Below, piece by piece: positions 29,560 through 38,525 of a DNA stretch of 64,000 nt. The first letter of the stretch is position 1, and the number at the start of each line of letters is the position of its first letter. Below the pieces are notes generated by a model. That model worked only from the letters and a program-made list of their open reading frames with translations. It was not told where the DNA came from and did not search any database. Origin of the DNA: Lachnoanaerobaculum gingivalis (GTDB lineage Bacteria > Bacillota > Clostridia > Lachnospirales > Lachnospiraceae); the NCBI RefSeq assembly GCF_003862475.1, contig NZ_RRCO01000007.1, positions 1 through 64,000 of the forward strand, read 5' to 3'. A program made the translations under genes and the position numbers.

Positions 29560-30284
29560 TTAAAGGTGATCTCCTATCATATATTCCTCAATCGTTGGAG
29601 CTTTGCTTCTCTCATTTGTTTTCTTTCTCAATTCTTCCTCATCTTTCTCATACCAGTGAAGCAAGGTTGCATAATGGTCTTGATAGGTCTTTCCACTGCT
29701 TTGCATATACCTTAATAGCTTTTCAATCATTGTGTTTGTGTGGCTTTTAACTTTTCCTTTAGTCTTTGATATTCTTCATCGCTTAAGTTGACATTATGAA
29801 ATTCCCCGTAGGTTTTTGAGTTTGTGGGTGGGGGACTTTCTTCTTCTCCTCTCCCCTTATCTATACTAACCTTATCTAATCTACCCTTATCTATACTGGG
29901 TTGACCGCTTGTCAACCTTTGGTCAACCAAATGACAACCACTCTCTTTGATATACATTCCGTTTTTAGTTTGGGATAGGCTTTGCACCTCATTTTCATAA
30001 AGGGTCGGCTTGTACCTGTCTTTACAGATAAAGTTGTTGATTTTCCAATGGGTAATGACGATAATTCCTTGTTCAAAGACAATCACAAAGCCTTTGGCAA
30101 TGAGTATTTTAAGGTCATCTTCATTCGCTCCGATAATCTTGATGATTTTCTTAGGATTATTTACAAAGCCGTCATCATCTGCCCTCATTGATAGATGAAA
30201 ATATAGGCATTGACTACTTAGTGGCATATCTAAAAATAAATCGCTATCTACTATCTTTAGTGAAAACATTCTTTTATCTGCCAT
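29560..30284 (-). pseudogene. Replication-initiator-like protein, frameshifted
   Basis: The first 185 residues (MADKRMFSLKIVDSDLFLDM onward, with HLSMRADDDGFV near 31) resemble the phage-replisome-organiser/DnaD-like proteins of conjugative elements. The frame then ends at TQTQ-stop, while the next frame continues MIEKLLRYMQSSGKTYQDHY and HWYEKDEEELRKK to a stop at 29560, which is the expected C-terminus. One extra A in the TTAAAAGCC run (plus 29745-29748) would restore one continuous protein of about 240 residues, so this is a one-base frameshift. AGGAGAG precedes the ATG. Confidence 0.75.
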
Positions 30285-30401
30285 TTTTCTCTCCTTTCGT
30301 TCCTCTTATGCACCGAAACAGTGCGTCTGCTTATCTTATTTACGATGTTATCCCATTTTGGGACTTCATCTTTCCTCATTCCTGTAATAGTTCTTTGTCT
30401 T

Positions 30402-32006
30402 TTACTTTCGTTTTTCGTAGGCTTCTTGTTGCTCCTGATATTTCTTAATCTGTGCAATGACACTTGGTTTTTCTCCTCTCTTAATTGCCTTATCAATCTC
30501 AATGGATAGGTCTATTCCATAATCGTCATTGACTGTTTTGACGGCATACTTGATATGATTGATTTGCTCGTATTCATCTTTGATAGATTGAGATTGTTTG
30601 TTGAGTTTCGATATTTCACTTTCAAGGCTTTCCATCTCTTTCTTCCAACTCTTTGGCTTTAAGGCACTTTCTCCGCTTAATTTTTCAATCCGTCCTTTTG
30701 CTCTTTGGTATTTGTCGATTTCCTCTTGATGGGTATTGTAGAAGCTGTCTTTGAACAAAAAGGTTTTGCTTTTCCACTCCTCATAAATCTTTCTGTTTGC
30801 TTTGATGATGTCTGCATAGACAAGGCATTGATGAAGTGTTTCTATTCTTTGGGTTTTGGCTTTGATGTCCTGATAGATGTTCTTATTCTTGCCTTGTAGT
30901 TCGGTGATTTTTCCTTGCAAATCTGCAATGGTCTGCAATTTGTTATCGGATAGATATATCCTTGCTTTGGAAAAGCAGTTGAGGTCTGCACTTATCTTTT
31001 TGTTGCTTGCATAGGGGTTTAGTTTTCTTGCCTTTTCGCCCTGTAAGTCATAGTAAATGCTGATGTACTCATAGAGATTAAAGAGTTCCGCTTTGTCCTC
31101 ATATTCCACTTTTTTCTCCTGTTTGTACTGCTCATATTTTTCAAATAAAACTTTTGTAAAATCATTCAGCCAAGAGGTGAGTTCAGCTATTCTTTCTCGG
31201 ACTGCTCTCACAATGGAATTATGCTTTTTGATTTCTCGGTTGATGTTTCCTTTCTCAGTTTCTACTCCTTTTCGCTCTAAGGCACCGGCACTCGCTCCTA
31301 AATGAATGGTCGGTATTTCTTCTTTCCCTTGTCTTTGATACGAACGATGATCCACTCGTTTTTGTTCTCCAGCTTTTTCTAAATACTGATTACAAAGCGT
31401 AGCAAAATGTTCTCTCCATTTCTCCGCATTTTCTTTGTTGTTCCAATCAGTGAGGTCGATTTCCCTTGTTTTAGGTTTTCCGTTCTTGCCTAAAATCTTG
31501 TTTCCCTGTTCATCAAAAAGATATTCTTTTTTTGCTCTTTGCTCCCCAAGTGCCATCTTGACTTAAGGGGCGAACAGTTGTCATTTTATATGAACGTGAA
31601 TATTTCCGTTTCCCTCGTCATTTCCTTGATGAATAGCAAGGTCTGCAATCATTCCTTTGGATACAAAATTTTCTTGTATAAACTCCCGAATAAGTTCCTT
31701 GTTTTCTTCCAAACTTAACTCTTTGGGTAGGGCAATAATGAAGTTTCTTGCAAGTTGTGCATTGATGGCTTTTTCATTCAATTCCACACTGTTCCATAAG
31801 GTGGAGCGGTCTAAAAATTCTTTCGGTGCATTTTCCGGCAAGAAAATTTCTTTATGCCCCAAACCCTTTTTGTTGTGATAATCGTGGGTTACTCCGTCCC
31901 ATTAATTCGTCAGTTTCTCACAAGAAATATAGGCAGCACTTGCCACAGCACTTTTTCCTTTTCCTCTTGAGATGATGGAAATATTAAAGTGAAAACTGTC
32001 TGCCAC
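30402..32006 (-). pseudogene. MobA/MobL (MobQ) relaxase, three inactivating changes
   Basis: The relaxase nicks oriT and leads mobilisation. The reading starts at GTG 32006 (ADSFHFNISIISRGKGKSAV, then ASAAYISCEKLTN), meets an in-frame TAA at 31902-31904 where the family has TNEWDG, continues through GLGHKEIFLPENAPKEFLDR and NIHVHI, shifts frame near 31583 (ATAAAATG), reads MTTVRPLSQDGTWGAKSKK, shifts again in a seven-A run near 31533, and then stays open for 384 residues of coiled-coil-rich C-terminal region to 30402. The conserved HxH of the HUH site survives (HVH), but the protein cannot be made whole. Confidence 0.85.
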
Positions 32007-32332
32007 TCTTATCAACTCCTTTCGCTTTTAGATTGTCTTTGTTCTTTTATTTTGTTGTTTCAGGTGTCGGTCTTAGCGGTTTTCTTCTTGGATAATCCGC
32101 AAGGTGAATGACCGTTTTGAAACGGTACAATAGAAAAATCCGACTATACTGTAACTTCGTTTGTTGTTTCAGTATGTCGGCTTGATAAGTAGTATCCGTT
32201 TCAAATTTTTAGGGTCAAGGGTGAGCGATAGCGAATACACTTTACCCTTGACGATAAAAAAGGGAATGGGGGATATGCGAACATCTTCGCTATTCCTCTT
32301 TTGCTCCCTGCAAGGGTAATCTTAAGCAGGAC

Positions 32333-32408
32333 GCAAGGACACTCTTTAGGGTGTATAATTGCGCACTTAGAAAATCTAAGGGAACCAGCAATTATACGAT
32401 GTCCTTGC
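32333..32408. other. Nested inverted repeat, candidate origin of transfer (oriT)
   Basis: Three concentric arms: GCAAGGACA (32333-32341) with TGTCCTTGC (32400-32408); a perfect 10-base arm GTATAATTGC (32353-32362) with GCAATTATAC (32388-32397); and a central CTTAGA-AAA-TCTAAG hairpin (32366-32380). It lies 330 bases upstream of the relaxase start and next to DUF3847, the usual oriT position in MobQ-type elements. The remaining bases of 32016-32413 hold no gene; one more direct/inverted pair (TGTTGTTTCAG... twice, near 32052 and 32162) is visible. Confidence 0.5.
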
Positions 32409-32413
32409 TTTTC

Positions 32414-32686
32414 TTAACTTTTTTGAAATGCTCTTTGCAAAATAGCCTTTATTTCTTGATTACTTTTCTCGCTTGCTCCCTCAATAAAACTTTCTAAAAT
32501 TGCCCCTCGTTTTATCAATCTATGGTTTCGCTTTTTCCGTTCTTCAAGGCTCGCCCTCTTTCTGATTTTCTTTTCCTGATTTTTTAACTACACCAACTTT
32601 TTTTCGTACTTTTCAAGTTCATTTTCTTTGATTTCAATTTCCGATTTTACTTTTTGTAGTTCTGTCCTATTGTCTTTCATATCCAT
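32414..32686 (-). pseudogene. DUF3847-family protein with in-frame stop
   Basis: A 90-codon frame, ATG at 32686 with GAGGA directly upstream. The N-terminal half is a charged coiled coil (MDMKDNRTELQKVKSEIEIK) and the C-terminal half, RHRLIKRGAILESFIEG-like (NHRLIKRGAILESFIEG), is the DUF3847 signature. A TAG at 32589-32591 splits the two (YEKKLV-stop-LKNQEKK). These small proteins accompany relaxases on mobile elements; the role is unknown. Confidence 0.7.
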
Positions 32687-32749
32687 TCCTCGCTTTCGTT
32701 TTTTATGAAAAAAGGTTAAGCACATTTCGCACTTAAACTTTTCGATTTA

Positions 32750-33166
32750 TTAGATTTTACCCTCTAAGAGTTTTCTTAATTTCTCTAAAATCTTATCCCT
32801 CCTTTTCCCGATTACCTGATAGCTTCTGTTTTTTCTTTCTCCGATAGACCGTAAACTCTCCTCTCTAAAAAATATGGCAGTAATGATGTCCCTTTCTTCT
32901 TCTGTAAGAGAATTTAATGCCTTATTCAGTTCTTCGATTTGCATTTTTACTTCTACAATTTTTTCAATATCAATGCTTTCATCTACGATGTTATCTATAA
33001 AATGTCCGTCATAGTCAAATACAGAAAAGGGAAGTACATTATACTTCCAATCTTTTCTTTGAAGATACTTTTCGTGTTCCGTTATTCTCCAGTAGGCTCT
33101 GTATATTTCCTCATCTACTTTAACCGCTTTTCCTTTGACATAAAGGTAGTAATCCTTTTTATCCAT
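32750..33166 (-). CDS. Sigma-70-family region 4 protein of the mobile element
   Basis: A 138-residue protein with C-terminal sigma region 4 helix-turn-helix (SLTEEERDIITAIFFREESL, then RSIGERKNRSYQVIGKRRDK, about 88-128). The N-terminal half, DYYLYVKGKAVKVDEEIYRA, is typical of the short sigma-like proteins of Tn916-type elements. The start at 33166 has AAAGGAGG 8 bases upstream. It probably controls element genes. It appears intact. Confidence 0.8.
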   Translation of the reverse strand: MDKKDYYLYVKGKAVKVDEEIYRAYWRITEHEKYLQRKDWKYNVLPFSVFDYDGHFIDNIVDESIDIEKIVEVKMQIEELNKALNSLTEEERDIITAIFFREESLRSIGERKNRSYQVIGKRRDKILEKLRKLLEGKI

Positions 33167-33346
33167 TGTGTAATCCTCCTTTTCCTGTTCTCTGATTTTG
33201 GTTTTTGAGAATAGAAAAAGGAGGACTTCTACACTTTGGCGTAAACAGTCCTCTCGTATCAAAAAAAGTTTTCTATTAAAATTAACCTGTTATTTTTTAT
33301 TATTTCAAAATATCATTTTATTTCAACCTCCTTGTAATTTTCTTAC

Positions 33347-33811
33347 TCAAAATTCTTCAATAATTCCTCGATAGCCGTTCGCTTTCTCTATCAATCTTCC
33401 CTTTACACCCATTGTAAAAGCAATATCACTGCTACGAATAGCTAAGAGTTTATCCCCGACTTTTATTTCTAACATCTTCATCAAATCATCTGAAAGGTAT
33501 ACCGTATTTTCTTTTAGTGCAAGCCAACCGTATTTTCTTCCTTTGTAAGCAATCAACTCTCCCTCGCTCAAACTTCGGTCTGCTAAACTTGAATTTTCTT
33601 TTAATATATTTTTGAGTTTTGAATGAGAAAGTAAGGGGTCTGTCATTACACAAAATCCCCCTGTCTGCTTGCTACCGGAAACAATATAAATATAGGTTTC
33701 TTCTTGTAAATTATATTCATCTACCGCCATTCTAGGAAAGATCAGTTCTCCATTTACTCTTATCCTCGACCAACCAAAAATATATTTTCCGCCTTTAGTC
33801 ATCTTTGGCAT
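33347..33811 (-). CDS. Unrecognised cargo protein, last gene of the PadR/HEAT cassette
   Basis: A 154-residue protein starting MPKMTKGGKYIFGWSRIRVN. The C-terminal part (VYLSDDLMKMLEIKVGDKLL, then AIRSSDIAFTMGVKGRL) resembles an AbrB/SpoVT-like or small beta-barrel fold by pattern only. The start at 33811 is preferred because GGAG lies 10 bases before the ATG. It overlaps the end of the HEAT-repeat gene by 17 bases, so the two are coupled. No known function. Confidence 0.6.
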   Translation of the reverse strand: MPKMTKGGKYIFGWSRIRVNGELIFPRMAVDEYNLQEETYIYIVSGSKQTGGFCVMTDPLLSHSKLKNILKENSSLADRSLSEGELIAYKGRKYGWLALKENTVYLSDDLMKMLEIKVGDKLLAIRSSDIAFTMGVKGRLIEKANGYRGIIEEF

Positions 33812-34448
33812 TGTCTTCACTCTCCTTTAATGTTCTTTTGGTAATCCGTATTGCACCAGCACTATGAATACGAACAACAGGGTGTGTGTCATTATATGCA
33901 AACCATTGTAATTTTTCTAAATAAGGTTTTATATACTGCGGTTTTCTCTTTCCCATTACTCGAAACATTTCCGGTGCTTCTATCCGCACTCGCACACATT
34001 TATCTTGTATCATCTTATAAAACAGATCCATTCTTTCGCAAAATAATTCAGGAGCGTTGGTTGCAATATTTTCACAAGCCCAAACAAAAGCAAGCCTAAC
34101 ATCGTCTGCTTGATCTTTTCTCATTTTCATTATTTTATCTAAATAAGGGATAATCAAGTTTTTATCTGCTCTGCCTATTCTTCCTAAAGCATTAACCGCA
34201 CGCTCCCTGATTTTTGGATGCTCGTCCTCTAAACAAAAGGCAATATCTATAATATATGCTTCTACTTGCTTCGGATAATTTAATCCCATTTCTCCAAGAA
34301 GCCACAAGATTTTTGCTTTTACAATAACAGAATGATTTTCATTTAGTTTATTTGCAACATCATCAATCACTCCTCCCCAGTTTTCTTTGTTCTTTGTTAT
34401 TTTTCTTAATTCCTTCAGGGTTTCTTTATCCTCATCTTTATTTGCCAT
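33795..34448 (-). CDS. HEAT-repeat protein
   Basis: A 217-residue all-helical protein with about five HEAT-like units, for example VKAKILWLLGEMGLNYPKQV, HPKIRERAVNALGRIGRADK, ADDVRLAFVWACENIATNAP and VRVRIEAPEMFRVMGKRKPQ. Such proteins act as scaffolds or DNA-alkylation-repair relatives; no catalytic residue set is seen. It starts 3 bases after the PadR gene stop region and overlaps the next gene, forming a tight three-gene unit. Confidence 0.7.
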   Translation of the reverse strand: MANKDEDKETLKELRKITKNKENWGGVIDDVANKLNENHSVIVKAKILWLLGEMGLNYPKQVEAYIIDIAFCLEDEHPKIRERAVNALGRIGRADKNLIIPYLDKIMKMRKDQADDVRLAFVWACENIATNAPELFCERMDLFYKMIQDKCVRVRIEAPEMFRVMGKRKPQYIKPYLEKLQWFAYNDTHPVVRIHSAGAIRITKRTLKESEDNAKDD

Positions 34449-34451
34449 TTT

Positions 34452-34976
34452 TTATTCCTCTAAATACAATTCTCTAAAGTTCTCAATCCACTTATTCAAT
34501 GCTTCTGATAACAATACTTGTTGTTTTAAAATAGTCTTGCCCGTAAACGGAATATCCGTCCTCTCTTTCTCCAACCCTGATACCGCTTTTTGAAATTCCC
34601 TAATTTGACACTCGATATTTTCTGTCAGTTCCTTTCGTTCATACGAAGATACCATTTCCAAATTGATGATGACAGCATTAAAATCCAAAAATATATTTAT
34701 CATTTGAGCGGAAATTTTCTTCATCAACTCAAGAAAGTATTTATTTCCTTTCTCTGTGATATGATAGATGGACTTTTCGGGCATATTTCCCTCTTTTGAC
34801 ACATTTCCCTTGATATAGCCTTTTTCTTCCAACTGAACAACTTTCTTATAAATGGACGGTGTGCTTACCTTGATCCATTTAGAAATATTTCGATACTCCA
34901 CATTTTTTTGTAATTCATAAGCACTTTGTTCTTTTTCTTTAATCATTCCTAAAACAATCAAATCTATTGCTGACAT
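34452..34976 (-). CDS. PadR-family transcriptional regulator
   Basis: A 174-residue regulator with an N-terminal winged helix (LIVLGMIKEKEQSAYELQKN and KWIKVSTPSIYKKVVQLEEK, then GYIKG) and a C-terminal helical dimerisation domain. PadR proteins usually repress the operon that contains them and respond to small molecules or stress. AGGAGAA precedes the ATG. It heads the HEAT/unknown pair as cargo of the mobilisable element. Confidence 0.85.
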   Translation of the reverse strand: MSAIDLIVLGMIKEKEQSAYELQKNVEYRNISKWIKVSTPSIYKKVVQLEEKGYIKGNVSKEGNMPEKSIYHITEKGNKYFLELMKKISAQMINIFLDFNAVIINLEMVSSYERKELTENIECQIREFQKAVSGLEKERTDIPFTGKTILKQQVLLSEALNKWIENFRELYLEE

Positions 34977-35047
34977 ATTTTCTCCTCCATAAAAAACTAC
35001 TATAAATTATATCACTACATTTTATAGTAGTCAATGAAAGGAAATAT

Positions 35048-36875
35048 CTATGCAGGATAATTTTTTTCTATCCTCTTATATTCACTTAGTGGTATTCCGC
35101 TTTTTTTCAGTGTTTTCAGTTTCTCCTGTTTAAGTTTTTCTCTTTGCTCCTTATATCTGTCCTCATATTCTTTTTGCTTGCCGTTTGCTTTACGTTTCAA
35201 ATAGTTTTGATGAAGCCTGTCTTTTCTTACTCGTTCTTTTTCTTCCTCCTCCCTTAAATTCTTCTTTCGACGGTTCATAGTTGCCGATAAAGTTGAAGTA
35301 GATTTCGACTTTCTGATTGGAGGTTTGACTGCCTTTTCGATCTCGTTCGTGGACTAAGATTTTTTCTACAAACTCGTTGATGATGGTCGGTGTCAGTTCA
35401 TCAAAGTTATCATAGCGTTCGATCAATCGGATAAACTTCTTGGCTCTGTCTGTTTCTTTTTCGTATCGCTTGATGGTTTTTTCCAACCCATCGATTTCTT
35501 TTCTAAGTTCCCTTTGCTCGGTTTCATACTGATTGTTTAAGATTTCATATCGGGTGTTCGGTATCTTCTCCAGTATCATATCTTCGTATATTCGACACAT
35601 TAAGCGTTCCAATTCCTGAAGCCTGTTTTTACTATCTGTGAGCCTTGTCTTTTTCTTTTCCATTTCCATTTTCTCGCTTTCTTCCATTTCGTTTTGAATG
35701 GAATGGAGAAAGGTTTCGTTATCTTCATCAAGGATTTTCTTAATGTCTTGTAGGTTGCTTTGAATGAGATTTAAGACTACTTCCGCTTTTATCCTGTGAG
35801 CAGATGGGCAAAGTATTCCACAAGGTACTTTCGTGTAGGCACTGCAAGTATAATAGGGGATATTCTTGTAGTTGCTCGTTCTGTGAACATACATTTTACT
35901 GCCACAATCGGCACAATACATCAGTCCTGTAAGGAGGTGATATTCGCCCCAACCATCTGGATACCGTTTGACATTTCCTCGTATTCTCTGCACATTATCA
36001 AAGGTTTCTTGGTCAATAATCGGCTTGTGGGTGTTTTCAAAGATGAGCCAGTTATCTTCAGATACATATTTGCTTTTCTTATCTTTGAAATGCTTTCTTG
36101 TTTTGAAGTTGACCGTATGCCCTAAGTATTCTTGTTTTTTTAAGATACTTGCAATCGTGGAACTACACCAACGATATGGATATTCAAACACTTTGCTTTG
36201 ATGCAGTCCATATCCCAATTTCTGCTGATGATAGGCGGGTATATCTACCTTGTCGGCTTCCAATATCCTTGCGATGGCATAGGGTCCTTTTCCGTCCATT
36301 GTCAGATGAAATATTCTTCGGACAACCTCTGCTGCTTTTTCGTCAATAATCCACTGATTTTTATCGTCTTTGTCTTTGATATATCCATAGGGTGGACTGC
36401 TTCCTGTGTGTTTTCCGCTTTCTCCTTTCGCTTTGAATGTGGACTTGATTTTCCTTGAGGTATCTCTCGCATACCACTCGTTCATAATGTTTCGGAAAGG
36501 AGTGAAATCATCGTCTTTGTAAAAGCTGTCTACATTGTCGTTTATGGCAATGAGTCTTACTCCCTTTTGTCTTAATATCTCCATACATTGACCGACTTTG
36601 AGGTAATCTCTGCCAAGTCTACTCATATCCTTTACGATGATACAACCGATATTTCCTTGATTGACTCCGTTCATCATTGCCATAAATCCCGGACGATCGA
36701 ACTGCGTCCCGCTGATTCCGTCATCGGTAAAATGAACGATGTTCTCCAAATGATTTTTCTTTGCGTATTCTTCCAAGATTTTCTTCTGATTCATGATAGA
36801 CTTACTCTCACCTTGTAGTTCATCATCTCGGCTTAACCTTTCATACAAGGCGGTTATTTTCTCATAACTTCTCAC
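35048..36875 (-). pseudogene. Large serine recombinase (TnpX-like), frameshifted near the C-terminus
   Basis: The integrase/excisionase of the element. The start is GTG 36875 with AAAGGAGG upstream. The N-terminal resolvase domain has the catalytic serine in ALYERLSRDDE (about residue 16) and the arginine motif DMSRLGRDYLKVGQ; the recombinase domain and a zinc ribbon (CADCGSKMYVHRT, CSAYTKVPCG near 330) follow, then a coiled coil. After EPSKEEFK (about 540) the frame changes at a GGG run (plus 35251-35253): the usual tail RKDRLHQNYLKRKANGKQKE continues in the next frame to 35048. Loss of the tail may impair function, but the catalytic core is intact. Confidence 0.8.
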
Positions 36876-36964
36876 GATTACCTCCTTTCACTCAAATTCT
36901 CCAATAAAAAAGAATTAAGCAAAACATCTTTCACTCAAATAGTGATGAAGTGTTCTTCTTAATT

Positions 36965-37417
36965 CTATAACTCCGTAAACGGGTCTATATATTCTTTCAT
37001 ACTCATCTGATCATACACCATATCTTCATTTAACTGGTTCCTTATATACTCTTCTATCTTTTTTGCATTTTTTCCTACTGTATCTACGTAATATCCCCTA
37101 CACCAAAAATGCCTATTTCCATACTTATATTTTAAGTTTGCGTGTCTTTCAAATATCATTAATGTACTTTTCCCTTTTAAATACCCTACAAAATCTGACA
37201 CACTCATTTTAGGTGGAATTTCTACCAACATATGTATATGATCAGGACATACTTCTGCTTCTACTATATGTACTTCTTTTCTTTTGCATAGCATACTTAA
37301 TATATTTGCTATGTCCTGTTTTAATTCTCCATATATTATTTTTCTCCTGTATTTTGTCGCAAATACTATATTATACTTACAATTCCATGATGTATGTGAT
37401 AAACTACTATTATCCAT
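36965..37417 (-). CDS. tnpA: IS200/IS605-family transposase TnpA
   Basis: A 150-residue single-strand Y1 transposase. The HUH motif is PDHIHMLVEIPP (about residues 59-70) and the nucleophilic tyrosine lies in CRGYYVDTVGKN (about 109-120). Length and motifs are complete, so it is likely active. AAAGGGGG precedes the ATG. Confidence 0.93.
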   Translation of the reverse strand: MDNSSLSHTSWNCKYNIVFATKYRRKIIYGELKQDIANILSMLCKRKEVHIVEAEVCPDHIHMLVEIPPKMSVSDFVGYLKGKSTLMIFERHANLKYKYGNRHFWCRGYYVDTVGKNAKKIEEYIRNQLNEDMVYDQMSMKEYIDPFTEL

Positions 37418-37540
37418 TTGGATACCCCCTTTGATATATTTATTGGTTGGCGAACCTTTAATATTATATCAAATTTGGGGGTTTTTTTACATAACGCTAA
37501 AGCTATTTCAACCACCCGCATAGCAGGCGGTTTATTTGTT
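36965..37540 (-). mobile_element. IS200-type insertion sequence
   Basis: Consists of the tnpA gene plus a left-end region (37418-37540) containing the hairpin CCGCATAGCAGGCGG (37512-37526), and a TATAAT box (plus 37460-37465 as ATTATA). No tnpB is present. Only its left end is recognised with any confidence; the right end may lie in the 36900-36964 stretch, which contains a long imperfect hairpin (AGAATTAAG...CTTAATTCT). Confidence 0.6.
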
Positions 37541-37572
37541 CTCTTGCGAGAACAGGGCCTTGCCCTAACAAT

Positions 37573-37612
37573 AAAGAGCAGGGACTTTTCTAAGTCACCT
37601 GCTCTTTTATCT
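37573..37612. terminator. Terminator between IS200 and the membrane protein
   Basis: AAAGAGCAGG / CCTGCTCTTT stem with a GACTTTTCTAAGTCA middle that itself pairs. T-rich on both strands, so it may serve both directions. Confidence 0.75.
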
Positions 37613-37625
37613 TTAAAGTTTAATT

Positions 37626-38000
37626 TTAGAATTTAATAAGCATGCTCTTTGCTATAAACGCCGCACCTCCAAAAATAAGTACCAGCATCACTACCCAATC
37701 AAAGAGGGTCAGATACTGAATATAAAACCTGGTCGACTGAATGAGACTTGCTATAATCAAAAGTACACTTAGCACCATAGCAATCTTTGAACCTTTATTC
37801 GGTCTTATAAACATCCAAACTAAAGAAAAGATAAACGGTACTATCACCAAACCTGAACTGATGTGCATACCCATCAGTCTAATGCCGCCGCCCCAGAAGG
37901 AATTTGTCACAGTTACCTTTTGTGATAAGAAGAACAAACCTACTACCAGCATGATAAGTCCTCCCCAGAAATATAAATAAAAATCATTCTTTCTACTCAT
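37626..38000 (-). CDS. Small integral membrane protein of unknown function
   Basis: A 124-residue protein with four hydrophobic segments (GGLIMLVVGLFFLS, GLVIVPFIFSLVWMF, MVLSVLLIIASLI, WVVMLVLIFGGAAFIA). The N-terminal pair resembles LiaF/DUF-type membrane domains. No enzymatic motif. AGGAGA precedes the ATG. Confidence 0.7.
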   Translation of the reverse strand: MSRKNDFYLYFWGGLIMLVVGLFFLSQKVTVTNSFWGGGIRLMGMHISSGLVIVPFIFSLVWMFIRPNKGSKIAMVLSVLLIIASLIQSTRFYIQYLTLFDWVVMLVLIFGGAAFIAKSMLIKF

Positions 38001-38126
38001 ATCTTTTCTCCTCTCTACTATGCTTGCTTTTTATATCTACTTTAGGTTCATTTTATCATATATTAAAATTTATACAAATTAATTTTCATTTAAGGTTTAT
38101 GTGAATGTATGTACTCGAGGGACTTT

Positions 38127-38220
38127 TATCAGACTTCATAAAGCGGCTTTAGACGTCCTTCTTTTTTAAGCTGTTCAATTTCTTCAGGTAATAACATGCG
38201 AATCCCTATTTTTTCTTCTG
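38127..38220 (-). pseudogene. Fragment of a small conserved protein (C-terminal part)
   Basis: The frame ends RMLLPEEIEQLKKEGRLKPL-YEV-stop, closely resembling the C-terminus of the 50-residue protein at 40320-40472. Upstream the frame is closed by a stop without a credible start other than the internal ATG at about 38195, so the N-terminal half is lost. Confidence 0.5.
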
Positions 38221-38242
38221 CAAGCTCCTCCCTAATGCTGTA

Positions 38243-38282
38243 AATGGCTTAAACAAGTGTCATACATGTTTAAGCCATTTTA
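38243..38282 (-). terminator. Strong hairpin downstream of tRNA-Pro
   Basis: AAATGGCTTAAACA pairs perfectly with TGTTTAAGCCATTT across a 13-base loop. It lies 4 bases beyond the 3' end of tRNA-Pro and probably ends its transcript; T-runs are short. Confidence 0.7.
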
Positions 38283-38285
38283 ATA

Positions 38286-38359
38286 TCGGAATGACAAGAC
38301 TTGAACTTGCGACCTCTTGACCCCCAGTCAAGTGTGCTACCAAACTGCACCACATCCCG
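38286..38359 (-). tRNA. tRNA-Pro (GGG)
   Basis: Minus strand, 74 nt. The acceptor stem CGGGATG/CATTCCG, D-loop GCAGTTTGGTAGC, anticodon loop CTGGGGG (anticodon GGG) and T-loop GTTCAAGTC are all recognisable; CCA is not encoded. A promoter TTGGCA-17-TATAAT precedes it (plus about 38382-38410). Confidence 0.92.
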
Positions 38360-38453
38360 TAAACTATTTATACATTAACCATTATATAAAAGTTTTTATT
38401 ATTTGCCAACAAAAACTTTTACTGAAACTTATATTCATAGTATAAGATATAAG

Positions 38454-38481
38454 TTGACAGCTTTTGCAAACGTTATATAAT
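38454..38481 (+). promoter_or_regulatory. Promoter for the secreted protein at 38526
   Basis: TTGACA (38454-38459), 16 bases, TATAAT (38476-38481). It implies a leader of about 38 bases and an expressed gene. Confidence 0.85.
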
Positions 38482-38525
38482 ATTAATTAATAATTAAATT
38501 TATATTTATATTTTAAGGAGCTAGT

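Larger units (their letters stand above)
26300..36900 (-). mobile_element. Decayed Tn4451-like integrative mobilisable element
   Basis: Genes on the minus strand run from a large serine recombinase (right) through PadR/HEAT/unknown cargo, a sigma factor, a DUF3847 protein, a putative oriT, a MobL-type relaxase and a replication-like protein to TnpW (left), the order known for Tn4451-type elements. At least seven inactivating changes are present in four genes (three frames broken in relaxase, one each or more in recombinase, replication protein and DUF3847). An IS30 element interrupts the left part. Exact ends were not found; limits given are approximate. The element is probably immobile unless helped. 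Confidence 0.75.

Noticed and set aside
35048-35278. Independent 76-residue protein downstream of the serine recombinase
   Set aside because: Its sequence is the expected recombinase tail in a shifted frame, so it was merged into the pseudogene.
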